DNA of 64,000 nucleotides from an uncultured Clostridia bacterium. Lineage in GTDB: Bacteria > Bacillota > Clostridia > Christensenellales > Aristaeellaceae. Within the stretch, counting starts at the first letter, position 1. Every line of letters starts with the position of its first letter. The stretch lies in the NCBI GenBank assembly GCA_934667105.1, contig CAKULG010000009.1, positions 1 to 64,000 of the forward strand. The letters are read 5' to 3'. Positions 53,248 to 61,780 of the stretch are shown here, one piece after another. The translations under genes and the position numbers were made by a program. The notes below the pieces were generated by a model, which worked only from the letters and a program-made list of their open reading frames with translations, was not told the DNA's origin and did no database searches.

Positions 53248-55820
53248 TCACTCCAGCCGCAGATCCTCCACGATGGAATCGTTGCGGATTTTATGCACGG
53301 AGTAAGCCATGGTAAGGGCCACCAGCAGGAACACGGCGGCCACGCCGATGAGCATCTGCACCCAGGGCAGCTGGAAGGGCAGGGAGAAGCTCTGGCCCAC
53401 GGCCTTCCGCATCAGGAACACGGCGACGACGCTGCCCGCCAGGCCCCAGGCCACCGCCTTCAGCCCGTAGAACGCGCTTTCGCAGCGGATCATCCGGTCA
53501 AAGGCGCGATTGCCCATGCCCACGGATTCCACCATGGCGAATTCGCGCTTGCGCAGCAGGAGCGAGGTGGAAATCGTGCCCACGATGTTGGCCGCGCCCA
53601 CCAGGGAAAGCAGGGTGATAAAGCCGTAAATGAAGATATTGATAATCGCGGTGAGCTGGTGAGCGGCCCGGCGGGCGGAGGCGTAATTTTGCAGGGAAAT
53701 TTGCAGGTATCCGCCCTCCTGAATCAGGCGGTCCACCTCCTCGTCCGTCAGCGCCCGGCCCCGGCCCCAGGGGGAGAATTCATCCTTGAGGGCCTGAAGC
53801 GCTTCCTCGCCCAGGGCGTCGTTTTCCGCCTGGATAAGCACCTCCAGCCGCGGCTTGGTCTGGGGCAGCAGGGCCCGGGCGGCGGTTTCGGAAAGAATAA
53901 TCAGCGCCTCGGGGGAAAGCAGCGTGCCCGACAGGCCGAAGGGCCGCTCCGCCGTGACGGCGGCCACGCGCAGGGAATAATCCCGCGTCGTTTTATCCCG
54001 GTTCTGGCCTGCGTAATGCGTGCCCGACAGGGTGATCTGATCCCCCGGCCGCACATCCAGCAGCGTCAGGGAATCGAACCGCTGATCGTGATACAGCGTG
54101 CCGCCGTTCACCAGAATGGCCGCGGGGGCCTGGGGATCCTTCAATTCCTCCAGAGAAGCGCCCAGGGCCTGCGCCAGCGCCGCCAGGCTGCCGTCATCCA
54201 GATCACGCTGGCCGAAAGGGCCTCTTCTTCGCCCAACAGGGCTTGCAGCTGGGCGGTGTAGCGCTCCCGCTGGGCCAGCACGGCGGAAAAACCGCGGTTA
54301 TAGAAGGTATACGCCGCCGCCTGCTGCGCCTGGGGCACGGCCAGGGCCCGCGCCTCCAGCGCGTCCAGCACGCCGTAGGGAAAATCTCCCTGGGCGGGCA
54401 TATCAAAGGGATAAACGGAAAGGTGAAGATTGCTTTCCTGCTCCTCCACGGCGGTGGTGTAGGAGGCGGTCATGTAGTGGGTGAAGGAATAGGCGGATAG
54501 GAACAAAATCAGGCTCATGGCCAGGGAAAAGGTGGTGACCCGGTAGCGCTTTTTATTGCGCTTCAGGTTTTTCAGCGCCAGCTCGCCCTCAAATCCGAAC
54601 AGCCTGCGGGTGAGGCGGGAGGTTTTCACTTCCTTGCCGCTGAGCTTGATATCCTGGGTTTTGCGGATGGCCTCCATGGGGGAAATCCGGGCGGCCCGGC
54701 GGGCGGGAATCCACGCGGAAATCAGCACCGTGATCAGCGCCAGCCCCACCGACAGCGCCACCGCCCCGGGGCTGACCACCAATTGCAGCGCGGCCGAGGA
54801 GGATCCCGTCACCAGCTCCGTCATCAGGGAATTCACCACCGCGAAGGTGATTCCGATGCCCAGATAGCCAAAGACCAGGCCGAAGGGAATGGCGATGAGG
54901 GCGATGGTCAGCGCCTCAAAGAGCACGGCGTGGCGACGCTGGCGCATGGTGGCCCCGATGGAGGAAAGCATGCCGAACTGCGCCGCCCGATCGGTGACGG
55001 AGATGGCGAAGGCGTTATAAATCAGGCTCACCGCCGCCGCCAGGATGATGACCATGATGATGGCCTCCATGGCGTAAATGGTGGCGAGAATCGTGTCGTT
55101 GCTGCTCACCCCCTGATAAATCAGGAGGGAGGTGTGGGCGTCGTATCGCTGCTCCCCGGGCAGGCCTTCGCACAGGGCCTGAAGCCAATCGTAAATGCCG
55201 CGGTCGGGCTTATAAAGGCGGATAATCGCATCCCCCGTTTCCAGGCGGGTTTTCTCCGGCTGGGCGATGAGGGCGCAGCCTTCCCCCGCCGCCACGGTTT
55301 CCAAGGGGGTCATGGAGGCTGTGCCGCAGATGGTGAAGCGCTTTTCCGCTCCCGTTTCATCCAGCAGCGTCAGCGCGTCTCCCGTCTTCAGGCCCGCCCC
55401 CTTGGCGAAGCTGTCGCTGATGAGCAGTTCGCCCGCCTGCTGAGGATACGCGCCGGAAAGCAGACGCACCTGCATGGCGTCCAGCCCCGCCGCATCCAGG
55501 GAGATAATTCGCGCCTGGCCGATGCGGCCCATGCGCTGGGGCAGGGAATACACCCCGTGCTGCCCCATCACAAATACCGAGCGCACCCGGGGATCCGCGG
55601 CGATTTTCTCCCGGTCCGCCGCGGTAGTGTTGCTGATCTGGGCGTGCCAATCGCCGTCCATGGCGATTTTCTCCCGCACGAACAGATCGGTGAAGGTGGC
55701 CGCAAAGGAGGATACCGCCGCGATCATCGCCACCGCCACGATCACGCCCAGAATGGTGATTACCGTGCGGCGCTTCTGCTGCCGCATCTGCCGCCAGGCC
55801 AAAGAACACATCACATGCAT
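53248..55820 (-). pseudogene. FtsX/MacB-type ABC permease, broken by a one-base frameshift
   Basis: Two frames together give the roughly 857 residues of a two-FtsX-domain permease. The first (55820 to 54141) runs MHVMCSLAWRQMRQQKRRTV, an external domain, the TM block ending in RAARISPMEAIRKT, and a second unit from KNLKRNKKRYRVTTFSLAMS. It leaves frame near 54212-54235, after ALLGEEE. The second (to 53248) resumes in frame as GPFGQRDLDDGSLAAL and ends with three membrane segments. A single missing base restores one chain. It may be a true pseudogene or a sequencing error in the GC-rich stretch. Coupled to the ATPase gene upstream. Confidence 0.83.
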
Positions 55821-56500
55821 CAGCCCATCACCTCGTCCGAAGCGATTTTGCCATCCTCGATGGCGATCACCCGCCGCGCCTGCTGGGCAATGCGCTCGTC
55901 ATGGGTGATTACCAGCAGGGTCTGGCCGTAATTCCGGTTGGCCAGCTTCAGCAGATCCATAATTTCCTGGCTGTTTTTGCTGTCCAGGTTGCCGGTGGGC
56001 TCGTCGGCCAGCATCAGCGCCGGGGAATGAATCAGCGCCCGGCCGATGGACACCCGTTGCTGCTGCCCGCCGGACAGCTGATTGGGCAGGTGCTTCCGCC
56101 GCGCCGTAAGCGACAGCGTGGACAGCAGCGTTTCCATATACGTCTGATCCACCTTGCGCCCGTCCAGCAGCAGCGGCAGCGCAATGTTCTCCTCCACGTT
56201 CAGCACGGGAATCAAATTGTAAAACTGATAAATCAGGCCCACCTGGCGGCGGCGGAAAATGGCCAGCTGCTCCGGGTTCTGGGCGTATACGTCCGTGCCG
56301 TCCAGATAAACCTTCCCCGAGGAGGGAATGTCTACCCCGCCCAGCAAATGCAGCAGCGTGGATTTGCCGCTGCCCGAAGGGCCGATGATGGCGATGAACT
56401 CCCCCTTCGCCACCGTGAAGGATACGTCGTCCAACGCTTTGACCTGGTTCTCTCCCTTGCCGTATACTTTGCTTAAATGCTCTACCTTTAAAATATCCAT
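55820..56500 (-). CDS. LolD/MacB-type ABC transporter ATPase
   Basis: 226 residues. Walker A GPSGSGKST, Q-loop LIYQFYNLIPVLNVEENIAL, signature QLSGGQQQRVSIGRALIHSP, Walker B LMLADEPTGNLDSKNSQEIM and THDERIA. This is the LolD/MacB/BceA class that works mechanically with FtsX-type permeases on peptides or lipoproteins instead of pumping through a channel. Its stop overlaps the permease start. No two-component genes are adjacent. Confidence 0.93.
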   Translation of the reverse strand: MDILKVEHLSKVYGKGENQVKALDDVSFTVAKGEFIAIIGPSGSGKSTLLHLLGGVDIPSSGKVYLDGTDVYAQNPEQLAIFRRRQVGLIYQFYNLIPVLNVEENIALPLLLDGRKVDQTYMETLLSTLSLTARRKHLPNQLSGGQQQRVSIGRALIHSPALMLADEPTGNLDSKNSQEIMDLLKLANRNYGQTLLVITHDERIAQQARRVIAIEDGKIASDEVMG

Positions 56501-56609
56501 GGGCTCTCGCTCTCCTTCCTTTTAACAGCCTCTAGTTTACCAGCCCCAGGTGACGCCCGCGTGACAATTCGGTGAGAGATTCGTCACATTGGGGAAATTT
56601 TTTAAAAAT

Positions 56610-56932
56610 GCGGGGGAAGTATTCTTTGCTGGCAAAAGAATCCCTCCTCGCCCCCTCTAAGAAAGCCGATTGGGAAAAGCAAGCTGGGGAAACCATTTTT
56701 TGTAAGTCAAAGAATGGTTTCCCCAGACCCCTTCCAAGAAAGCTGTATGGATAAATTTAAAAGAAAGAAATCAGCCTGCTTCTCCACCGACAATAAGGGA
56801 ACGAGACGTTCTCTTTTAAAAACGTCAGCGGAGAAGCAGGCTGATTTCTTATTGCCCTTTTCTTCCCAATCGGCTTTCTCGGAGGGGGCGCGGGGGAACC
56901 GCTCTTTGGCCAACAAAGAGCGGTTCCCCCGC
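56610..56932. repeat. Composite repeat with two left Box A copies
   Basis: Box A copies at 56610-56651 and 56684-56726 (CTGGGGAAACC... arms), Box B from about 56732 (TTCCAAGAAAGCTGTATGG), a short core hairpin GACGTT...AACGTC, Box B' and Box A' 56890-56932. GAAATCAGCCTGCTTCTCC at 56767-56785 is perfectly inverted at 56830-56848. It fills the space between divergent genes and is the only gene-free composite not between converging 3' ends. Confidence 0.83.
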
Positions 56933-56940
56933 ATATATAT

Positions 56941-57456
56941 TTAAATTTTTTTTCTTTTCTCTCTCCAGAAATACACGAGGACGGAGAGCATGTTGAGGCA
57001 TTCGGTAATCACGCCGGGGATGGAATAATTCAGCACGTTGTATACCAGCCATAAGGGGGAGATGAAGCCCACCTGGGCCAGGCGCAGGGTGCGCCCGCTG
57101 CGGCACCAGAAAAAGGGCGTGCCCGCCACCATCGCCACGATGGGCAGGATGGAGCGCCAGTCCGTCCAGCTCAGGGCCCCCAACGCCGCCATCAGCAGCG
57201 TGACCCCCGCCACGGTGTATTTGCTTTCCGCCCATTTCCGGGGGCGGCTGCAAAGGCATATGCCGCGAACGATAGCGCCCGCGTTAAGCAGCATCCCCGT
57301 ATACGCCCCCAGCAGATACTGATGCACGCCCCACAGCACCGATGCGATGGATTGCAGAGCCACCAGCTTTTTCGTTTCTTTACATTGGAAGGAAAAAAGC
57401 GCGCATATGGCGGCAACCACGCCCACCAGCTGCGCAATCAGCATGTTCGTATCCAT
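56941..57456 (-). CDS. YgjV-family inner membrane protein
   Basis: 171 residues from ATG 57456; a longer start lacks a site. Five or six membrane segments starting MLIAQLVGVVAAICALFSFQ, with CKETKKLVALQSIASVLWGV and HQYLLGAYTGMLLNA matching the YgjV (Imp-YgjV) pattern. Function unknown in all species. Its stop lies 9 bases from Box A. Confidence 0.85.
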   Translation of the reverse strand: MDTNMLIAQLVGVVAAICALFSFQCKETKKLVALQSIASVLWGVHQYLLGAYTGMLLNAGAIVRGICLCSRPRKWAESKYTVAGVTLLMAALGALSWTDWRSILPIVAMVAGTPFFWCRSGRTLRLAQVGFISPLWLVYNVLNYSIPGVITECLNMLSVLVYFWREKRKKI

Positions 57457-57571
57457 CGGGGAAAGCGCCTCCTCCTTCGCCCGCACGCGGGGGCGAACGC
57501 TCGTTATGCAAACGCTCCTATGATAATAGAAAACGCGCCGAATGGCAAGAAAAATTTACAATTTTTCTCCC

Positions 57572-57600
57572 TTGACATTTCCACCGAAATGCGCTACCGT
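57572..57600 (+). promoter_or_regulatory. Possible promoter of the MATE gene
   Basis: TTGACA (57572-57577), 17 bases, TACCGT (57595-57600). The -35 is perfect, the -10 weak. Confidence 0.45.
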
Positions 57601-57675
57601 AAGCTGGTTCCGGCGGCGGGGAAGGGCCCGTCCGCCCGGGGCGCTTTTTTTCGAAAGGAGCGGGGATTTTTCGCC

Positions 57676-59043
57676 ATGCGCAGCCACCAGACAGACCTAA
57701 CCTCCGGCCCCCTGGGCCGGCAGATCTTCGCCTTCAGCGTGCCGCTGATGTTTTCCAATGTGTTGCAGGTTTTGTTCAACATGGCGGATATCGCCGTGGC
57801 GGGGCGCTTCGGCGGGCCCCGGGCGCTGGGGGCGGTGGGCTCCACGGCCATTCTGGTTTCGCTGTTCACGGGGTTCCTCATCGGCGTGGGCAGCGGCGTC
57901 AACGTGATGGTGGCCCGGTATCTGGGCGCGCGGGAGGAAAAAAACGCGGAGGAGACGGTGCACACCTCGCTGCTGCTGAGCGTCATTATCGGCCTTGCGC
58001 TGCTGCTCATCGGCCAGGCGGGGGTGCGGGGTCTGCTGGAGCTGCTGGGCACCAAGGAGGAGCTCATCGACGGCGCAGAATTATACCTGCGCATTTATTT
58101 TCTGGGCATGCCCGCCCTGGCGCTGTATAATTTCGGCAACGCGGTTTTCAGCGCCCAGGGGGACACCCGCAAGCCGCTGCTTTTCCTTTCCCTGGCGGGG
58201 GCGCTGAATATCGCGCTGAACCTGCTGCTGGTGATCGTGTTTCATCTGGACGAGGCGGGCGTGGCCATCGCCAGCGTGGTTTCCCAGTATGCCTCCGCGG
58301 CGTTGATCCTCATCGCCCTGGGGCGAAACCCCTCCTGCGTGGGCCTGCGCCGGGGACGGCTGCGGCTGCACGGGGATAAGGCGCGCCAGGTGCTGCGGCT
58401 CAGCCTGCCCGCCGGGGCGCAGAATTCCATTTTCGCCATTGCCAATCTGTTCATTCAGGCAGGGGTGAATTCCTTTGACGCGGTGGTGGTGGAGGGCAAT
58501 TCCGCCGCCGCCAACGCCGACGGCCTGGTCTACGACGTGATGGCCGCCTTTTACACCGCCTGCTCCAGCTTTATGAGCCAGAACTACGGCGCGGGCAAGC
58601 GCAAGCGCGTGCTGCACAGCTATCTGGTCAGCCTGGCATTTTCCTTTATTGCCGGGGGCGTGCTGGGCGGCGCGTTGGTGCTTTTCGGGCCGCAGTTCCT
58701 CTCCCTCTTCACCGAGGACGCCGCCGTGGCCGCCGAGGGCATGACGCGCCTGCGCGTAATGGCCTTTTCCTATGCCTTCTCTGCGTTCATGGATTGCGCC
58801 ATCGCAGCCTCCCGGGGCCTGGGCAAAAGCGTGGTTCCCACGATTATCGTGATCCTGGGCTCCTGCGTGTTCCGGGTGATCTGGGTGTACACCGTGTTCG
58901 CCTATTTCCACACCATCCTCTCCCTCTATTTATTGTATATCTTCTCCTGGACCATTACCGCCGCGGCGGAAACCCTCTATTTCATTCACTGCTATCGTCA
59001 ATGCCTCATCCGCCCCGGCGGCGCTCTCCCCGCCGGGGAATGA
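57676..59043 (+). CDS. MATE family efflux transporter
   Basis: 455 residues from ATG 57676 with GGAG about 14 bases upstream; the open frame before it has no family similarity. Twelve membrane segments in two halves. Opening FAFSVPLMFSNVLQVLFNMA, then DIAVAGRFGGPRALGAVGST, and in the second half SLPAGAQNSIFAIANLFIQA and FMSQNYGAGKRKR are typical of the DinF/NorM-like MATE proteins of Firmicutes. Exports drugs or metabolites by cation antiport; substrate unknown. Confidence 0.92.
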   Translation: MRSHQTDLTSGPLGRQIFAFSVPLMFSNVLQVLFNMADIAVAGRFGGPRALGAVGSTAILVSLFTGFLIGVGSGVNVMVARYLGAREEKNAEETVHTSLLLSVIIGLALLLIGQAGVRGLLELLGTKEELIDGAELYLRIYFLGMPALALYNFGNAVFSAQGDTRKPLLFLSLAGALNIALNLLLVIVFHLDEAGVAIASVVSQYASAALILIALGRNPSCVGLRRGRLRLHGDKARQVLRLSLPAGAQNSIFAIANLFIQAGVNSFDAVVVEGNSAAANADGLVYDVMAAFYTACSSFMSQNYGAGKRKRVLHSYLVSLAFSFIAGGVLGGALVLFGPQFLSLFTEDAAVAAEGMTRLRVMAFSYAFSAFMDCAIAASRGLGKSVVPTIIVILGSCVFRVIWVYTVFAYFHTILSLYLLYIFSWTITAAAETLYFIHCYRQCLIRPGGALPAGE

Positions 59044-59209
59044 GATAAGAAGATAATGCGGGAGGGGGTTAATTGCCGCCCGAAACCCGCGACCCGCCTC
59101 GGCGAGGGCGCGGGGCGTAAAAATTTTTCCTTATTGTCCGCAAGGCGGCCGGCCTTCTGCCCCCAATTCTTCCAATTTCCTCCCCCGCCCCGCAATTTTC
59201 CTATAAACC

Positions 59210-59388
59210 TTGTAACTATCTATAAAATATGATATAATAAAAATCAGGAGAATGCTTTAGCGTTTTCCGGGTCGCTGGGGGGTGATTCGTAAACCGCACA
59301 GCGACAATCATGACACAATGATTAGGAAAACCGCGAAGCGGTTTCTCCGGGGCAGCGGGACGCTGTAAGCGTTACGCCGACAATCATA
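59210..59388 (+). repeat. Promoter plus two tandem element C copies
   Basis: TTGTAA (59210-59215), 17 bases, TATAAT (59233-59238) leads into copy one: GGAGAATGC-TTTA-GCGTTTTCC (59247-59268), then GTCGCTG...CAGCGAC (59270-59306). Copy two: GGAAACCGC-GAA-GCGGTTTCTCC-type stem (59332-59349), then GGCAGCGGGACGCTG with TAAGCGTTACGCCGAC (to about 59382). ATGATT between copies repeats the 51568 context. A decayed Box A (GCGGGAGGGGG) lies near 59058. The rest of 59044-59492 shows nothing more. Confidence 0.72.
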
Positions 59389-59492
59389 TGATATACTTGT
59401 AGCCGTGGAGAACCGCGCGGCGGTTCATCCGCCATTGCGCGCCCGGGCGGACGATAACGCCGGGAACGCGCCATTGCATACGGAGGAAACGC

Positions 59493-60290
59493 ATGTATAA
59501 ACTGCTGCTCGTCACGGATCAGGAAGACAAGATTGCTCTGCTTCAGCACCAAATCGACTGGCCCAGCCTGGGCTGCCGCGCGCCGCAGATTGTGCGCAGC
59601 GCGGAGGCGGGGGTGGAACTGCTGAATTCCAGCGCCGTGGACGCCGTTGGCTACAGCCTGAAGGGCGATTCCACGCCCCTGACCCGCTATCTGCGCTACG
59701 GCCGGCCCAGCCTGCCCATTTTTGAAGTGGCGGAGGATTTTGAAAAGCAGCGGGCCATTTTAAAGGAAACGGTGCAGCTGCTGGATCGGCTGCACGCGGA
59801 TTTTTCCGATGATTATTACGACGAGGACGCGATGCTCACCCTGCAGCGGGATGAGCTGGTGACGCAGCTGCTTTCCGGCCAGCTGCGGGATTACGCGGCG
59901 CTGGAGCGGGGGCTGCGGCTGATTCGTTCCCGGGTGGACGCCCACGGCGTATGCGCGCTGTACGAATTGGATATGCCCCAGGGCGAGGTTTATCTTTCCG
60001 AGCATCACGGCCACGCCCAGCAGCGCCTGGAAAGCGCCCTGCGCAATAATTTCTTCGGCCGCTATGTGGATGATATTTATTACGCCGTTTCCGTGCAGAC
60101 GCCGCGGCACATCCGCCTGCTGTGCCTGCCCCTGCAAATGGAGGAGCCTGAACCGTCCGAGGCGTTCCTGGCCCGGGCGGAGGCCCATGTGCAGGATTCC
60201 ATTCAGCGCATTAAGGAATATCTGGATCTGGATATGCAAATCGTCAGCGCCTATCGCCTGGACGGGCTGAAGGCGCTGCTGGAGCAATAA
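59493..60290 (+). CDS. Receiver-only YesN-like regulator lacking a DNA-binding domain
   Basis: 265 residues, start behind CGGAGG. MYKLLLVTDQEDKIALLQHQ followed by IDWPSLGC matches the start of YesN-type receivers (YKLLIVDDE...IDW..LG), but the acidic pair DD is now TDQ and the phospho-aspartate position reads VDAVGYSLKGD. The phosphorylation site is therefore doubtful. Residues about 115-265 resemble the middle region of YesN regulators; no helix-turn-helix follows. It sits 18 bases before the SPFH gene and is probably co-transcribed. Role unknown. Confidence 0.6.
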   Translation: MYKLLLVTDQEDKIALLQHQIDWPSLGCRAPQIVRSAEAGVELLNSSAVDAVGYSLKGDSTPLTRYLRYGRPSLPIFEVAEDFEKQRAILKETVQLLDRLHADFSDDYYDEDAMLTLQRDELVTQLLSGQLRDYAALERGLRLIRSRVDAHGVCALYELDMPQGEVYLSEHHGHAQQRLESALRNNFFGRYVDDIYYAVSVQTPRHIRLLCLPLQMEEPEPSEAFLARAEAHVQDSIQRIKEYLDLDMQIVSAYRLDGLKALLEQ

Positions 60291-60308
60291 GCAAAGGGAG
60301 GCAAAACA

Positions 60309-61292
60309 ATGGGTCTTTTCAGCAAGCTCACCAATCAATTGGTGGATGTAATCGAATGGAAGGAAGCTTCCTCCGATACCATGGTGTATCGTTATAACCA
60401 TAATGATAAGGAAATCATGATGGGCGCGCAGCTGACCGTGCGGGAAAGCCAGGTGGCTGTGATGGTGAACGAGGGCAAGATCGCCGATGTGTTCCAGCCC
60501 GGGCGCTACGAGCTGTCCACCCAGAATATGCCCATCCTCACCGCGCTGAAAAGCTGGAAGTTCGGCTTTAATTCCCCCTTCAAGGCGGAAGTGTATTTCA
60601 TCAACACGCATCAGTTCCTGGATCAGAAATGGGGCACCAGCAATCCCGTCATGATGCGGGACGCTGAGTTCGGCATGGTGCGCCTGCGGGCCTTCGGCAT
60701 TTATTCCTTCCGAGTGGCCGATCCCGTGGCCTTCCTGAAGGAAGTGTTCGGCACCTCCGCCTATATGACGGTGGACGGCGTGACGGGCCAGATCAAGCGC
60801 ACCCTGGTTTCCGGCCTTTCCGACGCTATCGCTCAAAGCAAAATTCCCGCCCTGGATCTGGCCGCCAATTACGACGAGTTGTCCCAGTACGCGCTGCAAA
60901 GCCTGTCCCCCCGCATCGCCGCCCTGGGGCTGAAGCTGGAATCCTTCGTGATTGAGAATATCTCCCTGCCCGACGAGGTGGAAAAGGCCATGGATCGCCG
61001 CACCTCCATGGGCGTGGTGGGCAATCTGAACCAATACGCCCAGTTCCAGGCCGCCGAGGCCATGCGCGAGGCCGCCAATAACCAAAACGGCGCCGCCGGT
61101 ATGGGCGCGGGCATGGGCGCGGGCATGATGATGGCCCAGGTCATGCAGGGCGCCATGCAGCCTCAGGCCGTCCAGCAGCCCCAGGCCGCACCCCAGGAAA
61201 ACGCCGCCGACACAAAATTCTGCTGCGAATGCGGCAAGCGCATTCCCCGCTCCGCCAAGTTCTGCCCCGAATGCGGCGGCAAGCAGGGGTAA
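60309..61292 (+). CDS. SPFH-domain protein with C-terminal zinc ribbon (YdjI-like)
   Basis: 327 residues, start behind AAAGGGAGG. The first 215 residues form an SPFH/virion-core-like domain (VDVIEWKEASSDTMVYRYNH, KIADVFQPGRYEL). A glutamine/alanine/methionine-rich linker with AAGMGAGMGAGMMMAQVM leads to a zinc ribbon with four cysteines: CCECGKRIPRSAKFCPECGG. This is the architecture of B. subtilis YdjI, which helps the PspA/YdjH-type membrane-stress machinery. No pspA-like gene is in the window. Confidence 0.9.
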   Translation: MGLFSKLTNQLVDVIEWKEASSDTMVYRYNHNDKEIMMGAQLTVRESQVAVMVNEGKIADVFQPGRYELSTQNMPILTALKSWKFGFNSPFKAEVYFINTHQFLDQKWGTSNPVMMRDAEFGMVRLRAFGIYSFRVADPVAFLKEVFGTSAYMTVDGVTGQIKRTLVSGLSDAIAQSKIPALDLAANYDELSQYALQSLSPRIAALGLKLESFVIENISLPDEVEKAMDRRTSMGVVGNLNQYAQFQAAEAMREAANNQNGAAGMGAGMGAGMMMAQVMQGAMQPQAVQQPQAAPQENAADTKFCCECGKRIPRSAKFCPECGGKQG

Positions 61293-61313
61293 CGGGAACG
61301 AGATATAAATAAT

Positions 61314-61773
61314 GCGGGGGAACCGTTCTTTGGCTTACAAAGAGCGGTTCCCCCTTCCGCAACCTCAATCGGCGCGGCGGATCGCTGCCGCGCCCCCCGC
61401 TTGTTTCGGTTGACTCGCTCAGCTCCCTGCGGCCTAAAGGCCGCTCCTGCCACTGGCAGGCCGGTCGTTTCGCTCCCCCCTCCAAGAAAGCTGTATGGAT
61501 AAAATCAAAACGTTGGAAATCCGCCTGCTTCTCCGCTAACAGATGGCAAAGAAAAAAACGCCTCCAGGTTCCTAAAGGATCTTATAGGAGCTTTTGGGGC
61601 GTTTCGTTTTTCTTATCCTTTTTTGCGGAGAAGCATGCGTTTTTCCCGCCTCCCGTTCCTTCCAATTTCGTTCGCGGACAGGCAAGCGGATTTTCTATTG
61701 CCCCCCTTCCCAATCGGCTTTCTTGGGAGAGGGCGGGAGGACATTCCTTGGCCCTCAAAGAATGTCCTCCCGC
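61314..61773. repeat. Longest composite repeat A-B-core-B'-A'
   Basis: Box A 61314-61354, a GC-rich insert with the stem GGCGCGGC...GCCGCGCC (about 61372-61397), Box B from about 61480 (CTCCAAGAAAGCTGTATGG) to 61542, a core hairpin AAAACGCC...GGGGCGTTT at about 61556-61605, Box B' ending CCAATCGGCTTTCTTGGGAG near 61729, and Box A' 61733-61773. It occupies the whole gap between the convergent SPFH and GH127 genes. Confidence 0.8.
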
Positions 61774-61780
61774 ATTATTC

